Of a stretch of 64,000 bases of DNA, positions 15,200-23,806 are shown in pieces (the stretch's first letter is position 1; the number at the start of each line of letters is the position of its first letter). The notes beneath the pieces were generated by a model. That model did no database searches. It had not been told where the DNA came from and worked only from the letters and a program-made list of their open reading frames with translations. The DNA is from Sphingobacterium sp. ML3W (GTDB taxonomy: Bacteria > Bacteroidota > Bacteroidia > Sphingobacteriales > Sphingobacteriaceae). Location of the stretch: contig NZ_CP107036.1 in NCBI RefSeq assembly GCF_029542085.1, positions 4,216,001 to 4,280,000 of the forward strand. Direction: 5' to 3'. The position numbers and the translations under genes were made by a program.

Positions 15200-17314
15200 A
15201 TGCTATATCAACCTCTTTTATTTTTAAGTGGCTTAAACGGAATTATATTGCTAATTGTCGGTTTAGCTGTCTTTTTAATTTTTGCATTCTTTGTTGTACT
15301 GAGTGCATTCTATAAAAAAATCCCGCAGGGAAAGGCGATTGTCCGGACGGGGGTCGGCGGGACAAAAGTTGCCTTCAATAAGGGTATGTATGTCGTCCCT
15401 GTTTTCCACAAGATGGAGATCATGGATATCTCAATCAAAAAAATTGAAATCGCCCGTATGCAGAGCGAAGGGTTGATCTGTAAAGACAATATCCGTGCAG
15501 ATATCAAAGTAGCATTCTTTGTTCGTGTCAACAAAAATGTGGATGATGTGATCAACGTTGCCCAGAATTTGGGATGTGACCGTGCAAGTGAGCCCGAAAC
15601 TTTAAAGAGCATCTTTGAATCTAAATTTTCTGAAGCCCTAAAGACCGTAGGTAAGAAGTTTGATTTTATCGAATTGTATGAAGCCCGTCGTGAGTTTCGT
15701 GATGAAATCCTCAATATCATTGGTACAGACCTGAACGGCTATATCCTTGATGACTGTGCCATCGACTACCTGGAACAAACAGATATCGAACACTTAAATC
15801 CCAGCAACATCCTGGATAGTGAAGGTATCAAGAAAATCACCGAGCTGACAGCAAAACAAAATATCAATGCCAATTTCATCCGTCGTGACGAAGAGAAATT
15901 GATCAAAAAACAAAACGTAGAAGCACGCGAGGCAATCTTAGAACTGGATCGTCAACTTGCCGAAAAAGAAGAAAAACAAAAACGTGAAATCGATAATATC
16001 AAAGCGCGTGAAGAAGCCGAAATAGCAAAAGTACGTGAGGAAGAACGCTTGAAATATGAGAGTGTCCGCATTTCGACCGAAGAGCAGTTGGCTGTACAGG
16101 AAGAAAATAAGCTGCGTCAGATAATCATCGCCGAGAAGAACAAGCAACGTACAGATGCTGTAGAAGCAGAACGTGTGGAAAAAGACCGTGCACTGGAACA
16201 GACAGAACGTGAGCGTATTGTTACCTTGGCTCAGATTGACAAAGAACGTTCGATTGAGACTGAAAAGAAAAGTATTCAGGGTGTGATCAAAGAACGCGTC
16301 CAATTGGAAAAAGGTGTTATTGAAGAACAACAAGGAGTCAAAGATATTGAAGTATTCCGTGAAGTAGAACGGAAGAAACAAGCGGGTGTTATTGCAGCAT
16401 CACAAGAAGCCGAAGAAAAATTAATTACTACGGTAAAAGCTGCTGAAGCAGCGAAAATTGCTGCAGAACAAGAGGCTGAGAAAAAAGTGATTGACGCCGA
16501 AGCAGCGCGTAAAATCGCTGAAAAACGTGCACAGGAATTATTAATAGACGCCGAAGCGAAAAAAGAAGCGTCACTCAAAGAGGCCGAAAGCCGCAAGATC
16601 ATAGCTGAAGCACAAGCGAAAGAAGAAGCCGCGATAGGTCTGTCGGAAGCTGAAGTAATGGTTGCAAAAGCCGAAGCCGAAGAGAAGCAAGGTACTGTAC
16701 AGGCAAATGTTATTGAGAAGAAAGCCGAAGCCATGCGCAAAGAAGGTTTAGCACAGGCGGAAGTTGTCCGTGAAAAAGCACTTGCGGAGGCAAAAGGTAT
16801 CGAAGAGAAAGCAGAGGCCATGAAAAAACTGGATGGTGTTGGTAAAGACCACGAAGAGTTCAAATTACAGTTACAGAAAGAACGTGACATCGAACTTGCG
16901 CAGATCAATATCCAAAAAGATATTGCACAAGCACAGGCGGGGGTATTGTCCGAGGCACTTAAAACAGCGAAGATTGACATCGTTGGTGGTGAAACCATGT
17001 TCTTCGAAAACATTGTACGTCAGGTATCCAATGCCAAAGGTTTTGACCATCTGATCGACAATTCTAAACATGCGACTGATATCAAAAATTCACTATTGGG
17101 CCCAGACGGAAAAGGTGATCTTGCTGAAAAAGTACGTGGATTAGCGGATAAATATGGGATCTCATCCAATGATATCAAGAACTTAACAGTGTCTGCGGCG
17201 TTGATCAAATTGCAGCAAGCGGCTACAGACGCTGAGAACGGTGAAGATGCAGGTTTTATCAATTCACTATTTGGGTTGGCAAAAAACTTAGGCATTTCCA
17301 ATAAAAAGCTGTAA
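15200..17314 (+). CDS. Flotillin family protein (YqiK-like)
   Basis: A 704-residue membrane scaffold. One N-terminal membrane segment (about 12-36) precedes a SPFH/Band-7 domain (about 40-220, GKAIVRTGVGGTKVAFNKGMYVVPVFHKMEIMD...). A very long coiled coil rich in A, E and K follows (about 225-585), with the EAEKK/AEAKKEA repeats typical of flotillins. A C-terminal domain (about 590-700) contains GGETMFFENIVRQVSNAKGFD. It should oligomerise on the cytosolic face of the inner membrane together with the upstream OB-fold protein. Its leader (15151-15199) consists of repeated AATACT-like units instead of a Shine-Dalgarno site. Confidence 0.94.
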   Translation: MLYQPLLFLSGLNGIILLIVGLAVFLIFAFFVVLSAFYKKIPQGKAIVRTGVGGTKVAFNKGMYVVPVFHKMEIMDISIKKIEIARMQSEGLICKDNIRADIKVAFFVRVNKNVDDVINVAQNLGCDRASEPETLKSIFESKFSEALKTVGKKFDFIELYEARREFRDEILNIIGTDLNGYILDDCAIDYLEQTDIEHLNPSNILDSEGIKKITELTAKQNINANFIRRDEEKLIKKQNVEAREAILELDRQLAEKEEKQKREIDNIKAREEAEIAKVREEERLKYESVRISTEEQLAVQEENKLRQIIIAEKNKQRTDAVEAERVEKDRALEQTERERIVTLAQIDKERSIETEKKSIQGVIKERVQLEKGVIEEQQGVKDIEVFREVERKKQAGVIAASQEAEEKLITTVKAAEAAKIAAEQEAEKKVIDAEAARKIAEKRAQELLIDAEAKKEASLKEAESRKIIAEAQAKEEAAIGLSEAEVMVAKAEAEEKQGTVQANVIEKKAEAMRKEGLAQAEVVREKALAEAKGIEEKAEAMKKLDGVGKDHEEFKLQLQKERDIELAQINIQKDIAQAQAGVLSEALKTAKIDIVGGETMFFENIVRQVSNAKGFDHLIDNSKHATDIKNSLLGPDGKGDLAEKVRGLADKYGISSNDIKNLTVSAALIKLQQAATDAENGEDAGFINSLFGLAKNLGISNKKL

Positions 17315-17325
17315 ATACATTTATC

Positions 17326-17368
17326 ATCTTGAGCCTTGTAAAGCATCAAATCTTAACAGGCTCAAGAT
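17326..17368 (+). terminator. Stem-loop between flotillin and serine hydrolase genes
   Basis: ATCTTGAGCC (17326-17335) pairs perfectly with GGCTCAAGAT (17359-17368). There is no T-run after it, so partial termination or mRNA processing is more likely than full termination. Confidence 0.5.
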
Positions 17369-17394
17369 AATATCCTAAAAACCAAAGCAATCAC

Positions 17395-18831
17395 ATGATA
17401 CGTTTTGTCCTATTTTCTATTTTCCTGTGTTTAAATATCGTATTGGTAACTGCCCAGACAGTTCAGCAACGATTGGATTCACTATTCCAATCCTTGAATC
17501 AAGATGGTGAATTGAGCGGAGCTTTCTTAGTGGCCGACAGTGGTAAAGTTGTTTTTGAAAAATATCTGGGTTTTGAAAATTCAGAAAAAACAAAAAAGAT
17601 AACTAGCAGCAGCCGTTTTGAATTGGCTTCGGTGAGCAAACAGTTTACGGCGATGGCCATTATGCAATTGGAAGAACAGGGCAAGCTCTCCTATGAAGAT
17701 GATATTACCAAATATTTCCCACATATAAAATTCAGGAATATCCGTATCAAAAATCTATTGCGTCACACCTCTGGAATTCCAGATTTTTTTGGTTTCCCAG
17801 AAAAATGGTTTAACACTAAGAAAATAAATAACAATAGAGATATACTCAAAACACTTGAAGAACGAATAGATTCAGCCGAATTCATGGCTGGCGAACGATG
17901 TTCTTATTCAAATACAAATTACCTACTGTTAGCTCTGATTGTAGAAAAAGTATCAGGCCAATCTTTCGTAACATATATGCGACAACATATATTCAAGCCA
18001 GCTGGAATGAAAAATACAGATGTATTTTCGGCTCGCTCTCCCAAAGCAGATTTAAAAAACTATGCAAAGGGAATGACCTATAATATTCAGACGAAAAGCT
18101 TTATGGGCGTAGATGATTTTGAAACGTATAAGTATGCGACCTATTTTGATGGAGTCAGTGGGCCATATGGAATAAGTAGTACAACTGAAGATCTGCTAAA
18201 GTGGAACCGGGCCCTTCAGAATTTTACCCTATTAAAACGAAATAATTTCATAAAAGCCATTTCTAGCGACACACTTACGAATGGAAAACTAATTAGTAAA
18301 CATCAGATGTATCAGGGATTTGGCTGGGAGTTTACAGATAGTACCAATAATGAAAATAAAATGCATTTTCATACAGGAAGCTATCCTGGATACCAAAGTA
18401 TATTTGTAAGAGATCCAAAAAATCAGCGGTGTTTTATGGCGCTAATTAATAAGCCAAATACTATAGGTGTCTTTCCCCTAACTATGGCTATAGTGGCAAT
18501 TCTCGAAAAAAACGATATTATTCCCTCGATAGAAAGGGAAAAACTTACCGGAAATATTACGCTCGTTGAATTCCAGTTAAATAAGCTATTAGGCACATAT
18601 AGCTGTAACCAGCAGCCTGAATTAAAATTTAATATCATAATGGATAAAAATGAAGGCTTACAAGCTAAGTTATCGGGACAGTCAGCCATTGAAGTCTATC
18701 CGAAAAACGAGTTAGAGTTATTTTATACGGCTGTGCAAGCCGAGCTGAAATTCAGCAAAGAAAATGATCAGATCACAGCGCTGACGCTGTATCAAAATGG
18801 TCAGGAATTAAAATTCAATAAAGTTAAATAA
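17395..18831 (+). CDS. Exported serine hydrolase, class C beta-lactamase fold
   Basis: A 478-residue protein with signal peptide MIRFVLFSIFLCLNIVLVTAQ. The penicillin-binding/beta-lactamase fold (about 25-350) carries the S-x-x-K nucleophile in ELASVSKQFTAM and the Y-x-N motif in GERCSYSNTNYLL; HTGSYPGYQSIF corresponds to the third motif (HTG instead of KTG). A C-terminal domain (about 390-478) has GTYSCNQQPELKFNI, as in many esterase or peptidase members. The substrate cannot be predicted. Base composition looks more AT-rich than the flanking flotillin and ATPase genes, and its function does not obviously belong, so it may be a later insertion in the operon. Confidence 0.88.
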   Translation: MIRFVLFSIFLCLNIVLVTAQTVQQRLDSLFQSLNQDGELSGAFLVADSGKVVFEKYLGFENSEKTKKITSSSRFELASVSKQFTAMAIMQLEEQGKLSYEDDITKYFPHIKFRNIRIKNLLRHTSGIPDFFGFPEKWFNTKKINNNRDILKTLEERIDSAEFMAGERCSYSNTNYLLLALIVEKVSGQSFVTYMRQHIFKPAGMKNTDVFSARSPKADLKNYAKGMTYNIQTKSFMGVDDFETYKYATYFDGVSGPYGISSTTEDLLKWNRALQNFTLLKRNNFIKAISSDTLTNGKLISKHQMYQGFGWEFTDSTNNENKMHFHTGSYPGYQSIFVRDPKNQRCFMALINKPNTIGVFPLTMAIVAILEKNDIIPSIEREKLTGNITLVEFQLNKLLGTYSCNQQPELKFNIIMDKNEGLQAKLSGQSAIEVYPKNELELFYTAVQAELKFSKENDQITALTLYQNGQELKFNKVK

Positions 18832-18851
18832 GTCAAGAACTAGCGGAACTT

Positions 18852-21800
18852 ATGCCAGAAGAAAACGTAATAAATCAGAACGATAGCCTTGATCAAGGTG
18901 CATATGAGATTATCCGAAAGCGACTTCTTACACAAAAAGAAGAACTAGCGACCAAGCTCCAGCGGTTGAATGAAGCCCGTAAAGAAGTCTTCAATTCAAC
19001 GAGTTTTGTCCTCAAAGCTAATCAACGGATCACCACAGAAAACAACTGTGTTGCCCGCGGCATTCTGGCCTTGGATAATCAATGTATTTTTGGGTATAAC
19101 GTGCATTTTGGACTGCGTACCGAGATCAAGCTGGAAGATGTTTTCAGTGTTTATGCATTTGAGAATAATCAATTTATTCCGCAGTCCCTAGACCTGATCA
19201 ACGATCAAAATTTTATCTCAGATTATCAAAACCTATATAAATACTATAGGGACTCCATATTCTCCAAATTTCGTAGGACGGAGAACTATTTGTACATGAT
19301 CTTTCAGACCAGCAAAAATCCCGCTGACCTCAAAGCATTCAAATGGTTAATCAAAGATGGTAAGCTCCAGTATCAGGATGACCGCAGCATTCATGAAGCC
19401 AAATTGCCCAACCAATTTGAATTTGACTGGACAAAAACAACGCTCGATGATCGCCGTCTGGGAAAATATCCCCATATATCCATTATGGATAAGATCTTTA
19501 TTGAGGCAATCAACGGTGACATCACCTTCAAGATCGAAAACAATACAGACAGTGGCAAAGGGATCTATTCCGAAAAAGTGGTCAATGCAGACCAACAATT
19601 GGACGATGCCGATTATTACTATGCAGATCTCGGCAATCTTATTGCGGTACGCATCAAACCTTACCAGGAAGATTTTAGGGCCTTTGTCTATAACCAACGG
19701 ACGAAGGAAGTAATCAACCTCAAATCACTGAATGAATCAGCAATATTGTTACCGGACAATCAAGGGATTATTTTTTCGAATGGATACTACTTACAAAATG
19801 GTACACACAAGGTTTTTGACGCCCAGTTTGAACATGTATCGTTCCTGCGTAGGATAGCCTCCCCCAATGGTGAAGATTTTCTGTATATATTCTGTCAGGA
19901 GGAAACCAATACCTATATCCTACTGTCATATAACATCATTCAGCAGCATGTCGAGACCCCGATTATCTGCAACGGATTTACCCTGTTCAAAGATGGTAGC
20001 TTAATTTATTTCCGCACCGAGGCAGAAGCCACCAGGCATCATCAGGTTCAGATCTGGGAAACACCCTATATGGCCATGTTCAAAGAAAATGAGCAGAAGA
20101 AAGATGATCCCCTCTATAAGGTAGGCAATAAACAGATCGTGCAAGCGATGGCCGAGGCTCAGGAGGTTATACAGCTTATCAACAAAGAGGACAGCTACGA
20201 AGGTTTATACGAAGATATCCTCAAAAAATCCACGGTTTTATTGGATTCCTATTTCTGGATAAAAGATGAGGCCTTATCAAATCTTGGCCAGCCATTAACA
20301 CAGATCAAGGAAGTCGCCAATACCGCTATTGATGAGTTCGTCAAAGTACAGGCACAACGCAAACATGCCGCAGAATTAAATCTAGCAGCAGAAAAGAAGA
20401 TGGAAGAACTCACCTTCTCCATCAATAGTACCGTTGTAGACAAACTCGATCAGCTCGTCCATCAATTGGCCGACTCCCGTCGTCTTCAGGGTGAAATCAT
20501 CGACCTTAAAAATGTAAAATATATTGATACGGTCAGCATAGATAGTCTGTTGGAAAAACTGCAGGTTATCACCTCTGGCCTGGCCGAAAAAACCATTGCT
20601 TTTCTCCTACGTGATGAAGCCCTGCTTCCTTACGAACAAAAGGTAGAACAGCAGAAGAAAAATGTGGAGGCCATAGTTAAGGTCTACGATGCCAAGGCAA
20701 TCGAGGAAGCCAATTCGGCCATTTCAAGCGAACTGGAACTATTGATTGATATCCTCAATAGTTTAAAAATTGACGACTCCACACAGACAACCAAAATCAT
20801 TGAGAAGATTTCGGTTATTTTCTCTTCGCTAAATGAAGTGCGCGCACAGCTAACGCGAAAACTCAATTCATTAAAGAGTACAGAAGCGATAGCCGAGTTC
20901 TCTGCGCAGCTGACCCTGTTGGAGCAATCCGTGACCAACTACCTCGAACTGTCAACGACAACCGAAAAGGTAGACGAATATTACACAAAAGTCATCGTTC
21001 AGCTGGAAGAGCTCGAAAGTAAGTTTTCTGAATTTGAAGATTTTGCTTTAAAGATCGCGGACAAACGTGATGAAGTTATCAAGGCTTTTAATTCCCGCAG
21101 AGAACAAATCGTTGAACAGATCAACAAGCGTACTTCCTCGCTCGAACAGATCGGTCTTCGTGTATTAAAGAACATTGAAAACAAATCCAAGACATTTGCA
21201 ACGCGGGAAGAGATCCTCAGCTTCTTTGCCTCGGATCTGATGATCGACAAGATCAGACAGTTGGTACAGGAGCTAAAAACACTGCAGGATGTCTCAAAAG
21301 CAGAAAACCTTGAAAATCTATTAAAGAAATCACAGGAAGACGCCTTACGGGTTTTACGGGACAAGAATGATCTGTTTGTAGATGGCGAAAATATCATTGC
21401 ATTGGGCAAGCATAAGTTTGCGGTCAATAGTCAATCCCTTAGCCTTACCTTGCTGCGCAGAAATGATGAACTGTATTTCCACCTGACGGGGACAAGTTTC
21501 TATCAAAAAGTGCAGGCCGAGGAAATCAACACTTTTCAGGATATCTGGGATCAGGAACTTGTTTCTGAAAATAAAGAAGTCTATCGTGCAGAATACCTCG
21601 CATACAAAGCATTCCTGGCTTCGAAAGGACAACAAGATTTTGATGCTGCATTATTCATCACACAGACTGTGGAGCAAAGTTATTCAGAAGGTTATGTCAA
21701 AGGAGTTCACAATGTGGATGCGCTATTGATCTATGATACGGTCAAACAGTTGGATACCAAATTGGATCTGCTTCACTATGATCCCCTATTGCGTACGATG

Positions 21801-23696
21801 GCTCAGTTATTTTGGCAATCCCTTTCGGATGATCAACGGACAAAGCAGCTGGCACTAATACATTCTACCTACACGATATTAAAAACGTTTTCAAATTCAA
21901 ATCGTTACCAGTCTGTCATTGATGAACTGACCAAGTTATTCAATGCATGGGAGACACATTTGGATCGCTCCACCATTCATGGCCGTGACCTGGCAACGTA
22001 CCTTTTTCAGACGTTTACGAGCTACAATACCTTTGTCGTCAGCGAACAGTCCGATGAACTGAAAAAAGCGTTTATTCGATTGCTGGAATCCAAGAAAAGT
22101 TACAAGCTATTTGAAGCGGATATTCAGAACGAACAATTTAGCTTGGTAGATCGCTTTTACCTGACCTTAAACTGGCTCAACTCCTTCGTTGATGAGCATC
22201 CGGAATATCTTACGCTACGCAAATATATTGAGGAAGCAGCGATCATGTTGCTTTATCCGACCCATGAGTATCACCTGATCATAGCAAAGGACCAGGCACA
22301 TATCAGCGGATTAAAAGGCAATCATGCGATCCTGAACAATGGAGAAGAACATATCCAATATCATGAGTTTTTAGCACGTTTGGCGCAATTCAGTGATTAT
22401 AATGTACCGCGTTTTGTGGCTTTCTCCACATTGAAAGAACAGCTTGCGAAGTCTTATGCTAAAGAACTAAAGATCGGTGAGTTTGAGCCCAAAGTACTGA
22501 CCTCCTTTGTACGTAATAAGCTGATCAACGAAGTTTACTTCCCATTGATCGGAAATAACCTCGCCAAACAGCTGGGAGCCGCTGGCGACAACAAGCGTAC
22601 GGCCCGTATGGGAATGCTTCTGTTGATCTCGCCGCCGGGTTACGGAAAGACCACCTTAATGGAATATCTAGCCAAGACAATGGGCTTACATTTTGTTAAA
22701 ATCAATGGCCCGACCATTGGTCATTCGATTACATCCATTGACCCGATTGAAGCGAAAACATCCGGAGAACGGGAAGAGCTCAAAAAGATCAATCTTGCAT
22801 TTGAGATGGCTGACAATGTCATGCTGTATCTGGATGATATCCAACACTTAAATCCGGAGTTTTTACAGAAATTCATCTCCCTTGCCGATGGTCAACGTAA
22901 GATTGATGGCATCTTTGAGGGCGAGAGTAAGACCTATGACCTACGTGGCAAGCGCTTCTGCATCGTGATGGCCGGAAATCCATATACAGAGAGCGGCTCT
23001 AAGTTTCAGATTCCCGACATGCTTGCCAACCGGGCCGATGTGTACAATCTCGGTGATGTGATCGGTGATACCGAAGCATTATTCAACCTCAGTTTGATTG
23101 AAAATGCGGCTATTGAAAACAGTTACCTCGAAAAAATTGCAAGCAAGTCTTTTAACGACTTCTACGCCCTAGTCAATTATGCACAGTCTGTTATGGATCA
23201 ATTGCCGGATTTAGAGGGCAACTACCTGAAACAGGATATCGATGACTTTATCTCGGTACTGCGCCATGTACTAAAAATCAGAAATGTCGTGATCAAAGTA
23301 AATCAGAATTATATTCAGAGTGCAGCAATGCAGGATAATTACCGTACCGAACCACCATTCAAAATGCAGGGATCCTATCGGAATATGAGCAAGCTGGTTG
23401 CACAGGTCGTACCGATGATGAATGAACAGGAAATTGATCAGGTTCTTCTGGCGCACTATGAAAGCGAATCGCAGACACTGACCGCGGATACCGAAAGTAA
23501 CCTCTTAAAACTAAAAGAGCTTGCCGAGCTGCTAAACCCTGTTGAACTGGAACGTTGGGAAACCATCAAGGAAATCTTCCGCAAGAACAATAAACACGGT
23601 GGACTGGCCAAAGACGATAAAGTATTCGGTCAGCTGCTGGACTTCAATGAAAATCTGGAAGGTATTATTCAGGCGATCCGCGAGTATAAGAACTAA
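18852..23696 (+). CDS. Giant AAA+ ATPase (DUF3686, 'DNA repair ATPase')
   Basis: A 1614-residue protein. The N-terminal third (about 1-440) is beta-rich and matches the DUF3686 type region of proteins often annotated as DNA repair ATPase. Residues about 450-900 are largely helical coiled coil. The C-terminal AAA+ module has Walker A PPGYGKTT (1261-1268), Walker B VMLYLDDIQ (1323-1331) and a sensor-like asparagine in VMAGNPYTES. The DNA repair name has no support from this context. Neighbours PspA, flotillin and a Tir-like chaperone instead suggest an ATPase that remodels membrane-associated assemblies, by analogy with Vps4 acting on ESCRT-III (inference). It starts 20 bases after the serine hydrolase gene and ends the operon. 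Confidence 0.85.
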   Translation: MPEENVINQNDSLDQGAYEIIRKRLLTQKEELATKLQRLNEARKEVFNSTSFVLKANQRITTENNCVARGILALDNQCIFGYNVHFGLRTEIKLEDVFSVYAFENNQFIPQSLDLINDQNFISDYQNLYKYYRDSIFSKFRRTENYLYMIFQTSKNPADLKAFKWLIKDGKLQYQDDRSIHEAKLPNQFEFDWTKTTLDDRRLGKYPHISIMDKIFIEAINGDITFKIENNTDSGKGIYSEKVVNADQQLDDADYYYADLGNLIAVRIKPYQEDFRAFVYNQRTKEVINLKSLNESAILLPDNQGIIFSNGYYLQNGTHKVFDAQFEHVSFLRRIASPNGEDFLYIFCQEETNTYILLSYNIIQQHVETPIICNGFTLFKDGSLIYFRTEAEATRHHQVQIWETPYMAMFKENEQKKDDPLYKVGNKQIVQAMAEAQEVIQLINKEDSYEGLYEDILKKSTVLLDSYFWIKDEALSNLGQPLTQIKEVANTAIDEFVKVQAQRKHAAELNLAAEKKMEELTFSINSTVVDKLDQLVHQLADSRRLQGEIIDLKNVKYIDTVSIDSLLEKLQVITSGLAEKTIAFLLRDEALLPYEQKVEQQKKNVEAIVKVYDAKAIEEANSAISSELELLIDILNSLKIDDSTQTTKIIEKISVIFSSLNEVRAQLTRKLNSLKSTEAIAEFSAQLTLLEQSVTNYLELSTTTEKVDEYYTKVIVQLEELESKFSEFEDFALKIADKRDEVIKAFNSRREQIVEQINKRTSSLEQIGLRVLKNIENKSKTFATREEILSFFASDLMIDKIRQLVQELKTLQDVSKAENLENLLKKSQEDALRVLRDKNDLFVDGENIIALGKHKFAVNSQSLSLTLLRRNDELYFHLTGTSFYQKVQAEEINTFQDIWDQELVSENKEVYRAEYLAYKAFLASKGQQDFDAALFITQTVEQSYSEGYVKGVHNVDALLIYDTVKQLDTKLDLLHYDPLLRTMAQLFWQSLSDDQRTKQLALIHSTYTILKTFSNSNRYQSVIDELTKLFNAWETHLDRSTIHGRDLATYLFQTFTSYNTFVVSEQSDELKKAFIRLLESKKSYKLFEADIQNEQFSLVDRFYLTLNWLNSFVDEHPEYLTLRKYIEEAAIMLLYPTHEYHLIIAKDQAHISGLKGNHAILNNGEEHIQYHEFLARLAQFSDYNVPRFVAFSTLKEQLAKSYAKELKIGEFEPKVLTSFVRNKLINEVYFPLIGNNLAKQLGAAGDNKRTARMGMLLLISPPGYGKTTLMEYLAKTMGLHFVKINGPTIGHSITSIDPIEAKTSGEREELKKINLAFEMADNVMLYLDDIQHLNPEFLQKFISLADGQRKIDGIFEGESKTYDLRGKRFCIVMAGNPYTESGSKFQIPDMLANRADVYNLGDVIGDTEALFNLSLIENAAIENSYLEKIASKSFNDFYALVNYAQSVMDQLPDLEGNYLKQDIDDFISVLRHVLKIRNVVIKVNQNYIQSAAMQDNYRTEPPFKMQGSYRNMSKLVAQVVPMMNEQEIDQVLLAHYESESQTLTADTESNLLKLKELAELLNPVELERWETIKEIFRKNNKHGGLAKDDKVFGQLLDFNENLEGIIQAIREYKN

Positions 23697-23707
23697 AACC
23701 ATAAACT

Positions 23708-23752
23708 TAATTTTTCTCCATTGGCCTATCCGAACCAATGGAGAAAAATAAT
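23708..23752. terminator. Bidirectional terminator between two clusters
   Basis: TTTTTCTCCATTGG (23711-23724) pairs perfectly with CCAATGGAGAAAAA (23735-23748), with A/T ends on both strands. It separates the convergent ATPase operon and lipid cluster. Confidence 0.8.
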
Positions 23753-23806
23753 TTATCAGATGATTTAGCTAAGATCGCATCACAGTCATTCCGAATCACG
23801 ATTACC

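Noticed and set aside
15938..16381. Second antisense frame in flotillin
   Set aside because: Phe/Leu-rich translation of the coiled-coil complement; a shadow of the real gene.
16276..17013. Long antisense open frame inside the flotillin gene
   Set aside because: It mirrors the GCA/GAA-rich coiled coil on the other strand and yields a low-complexity Ala/Ser/Phe protein; no independent support.
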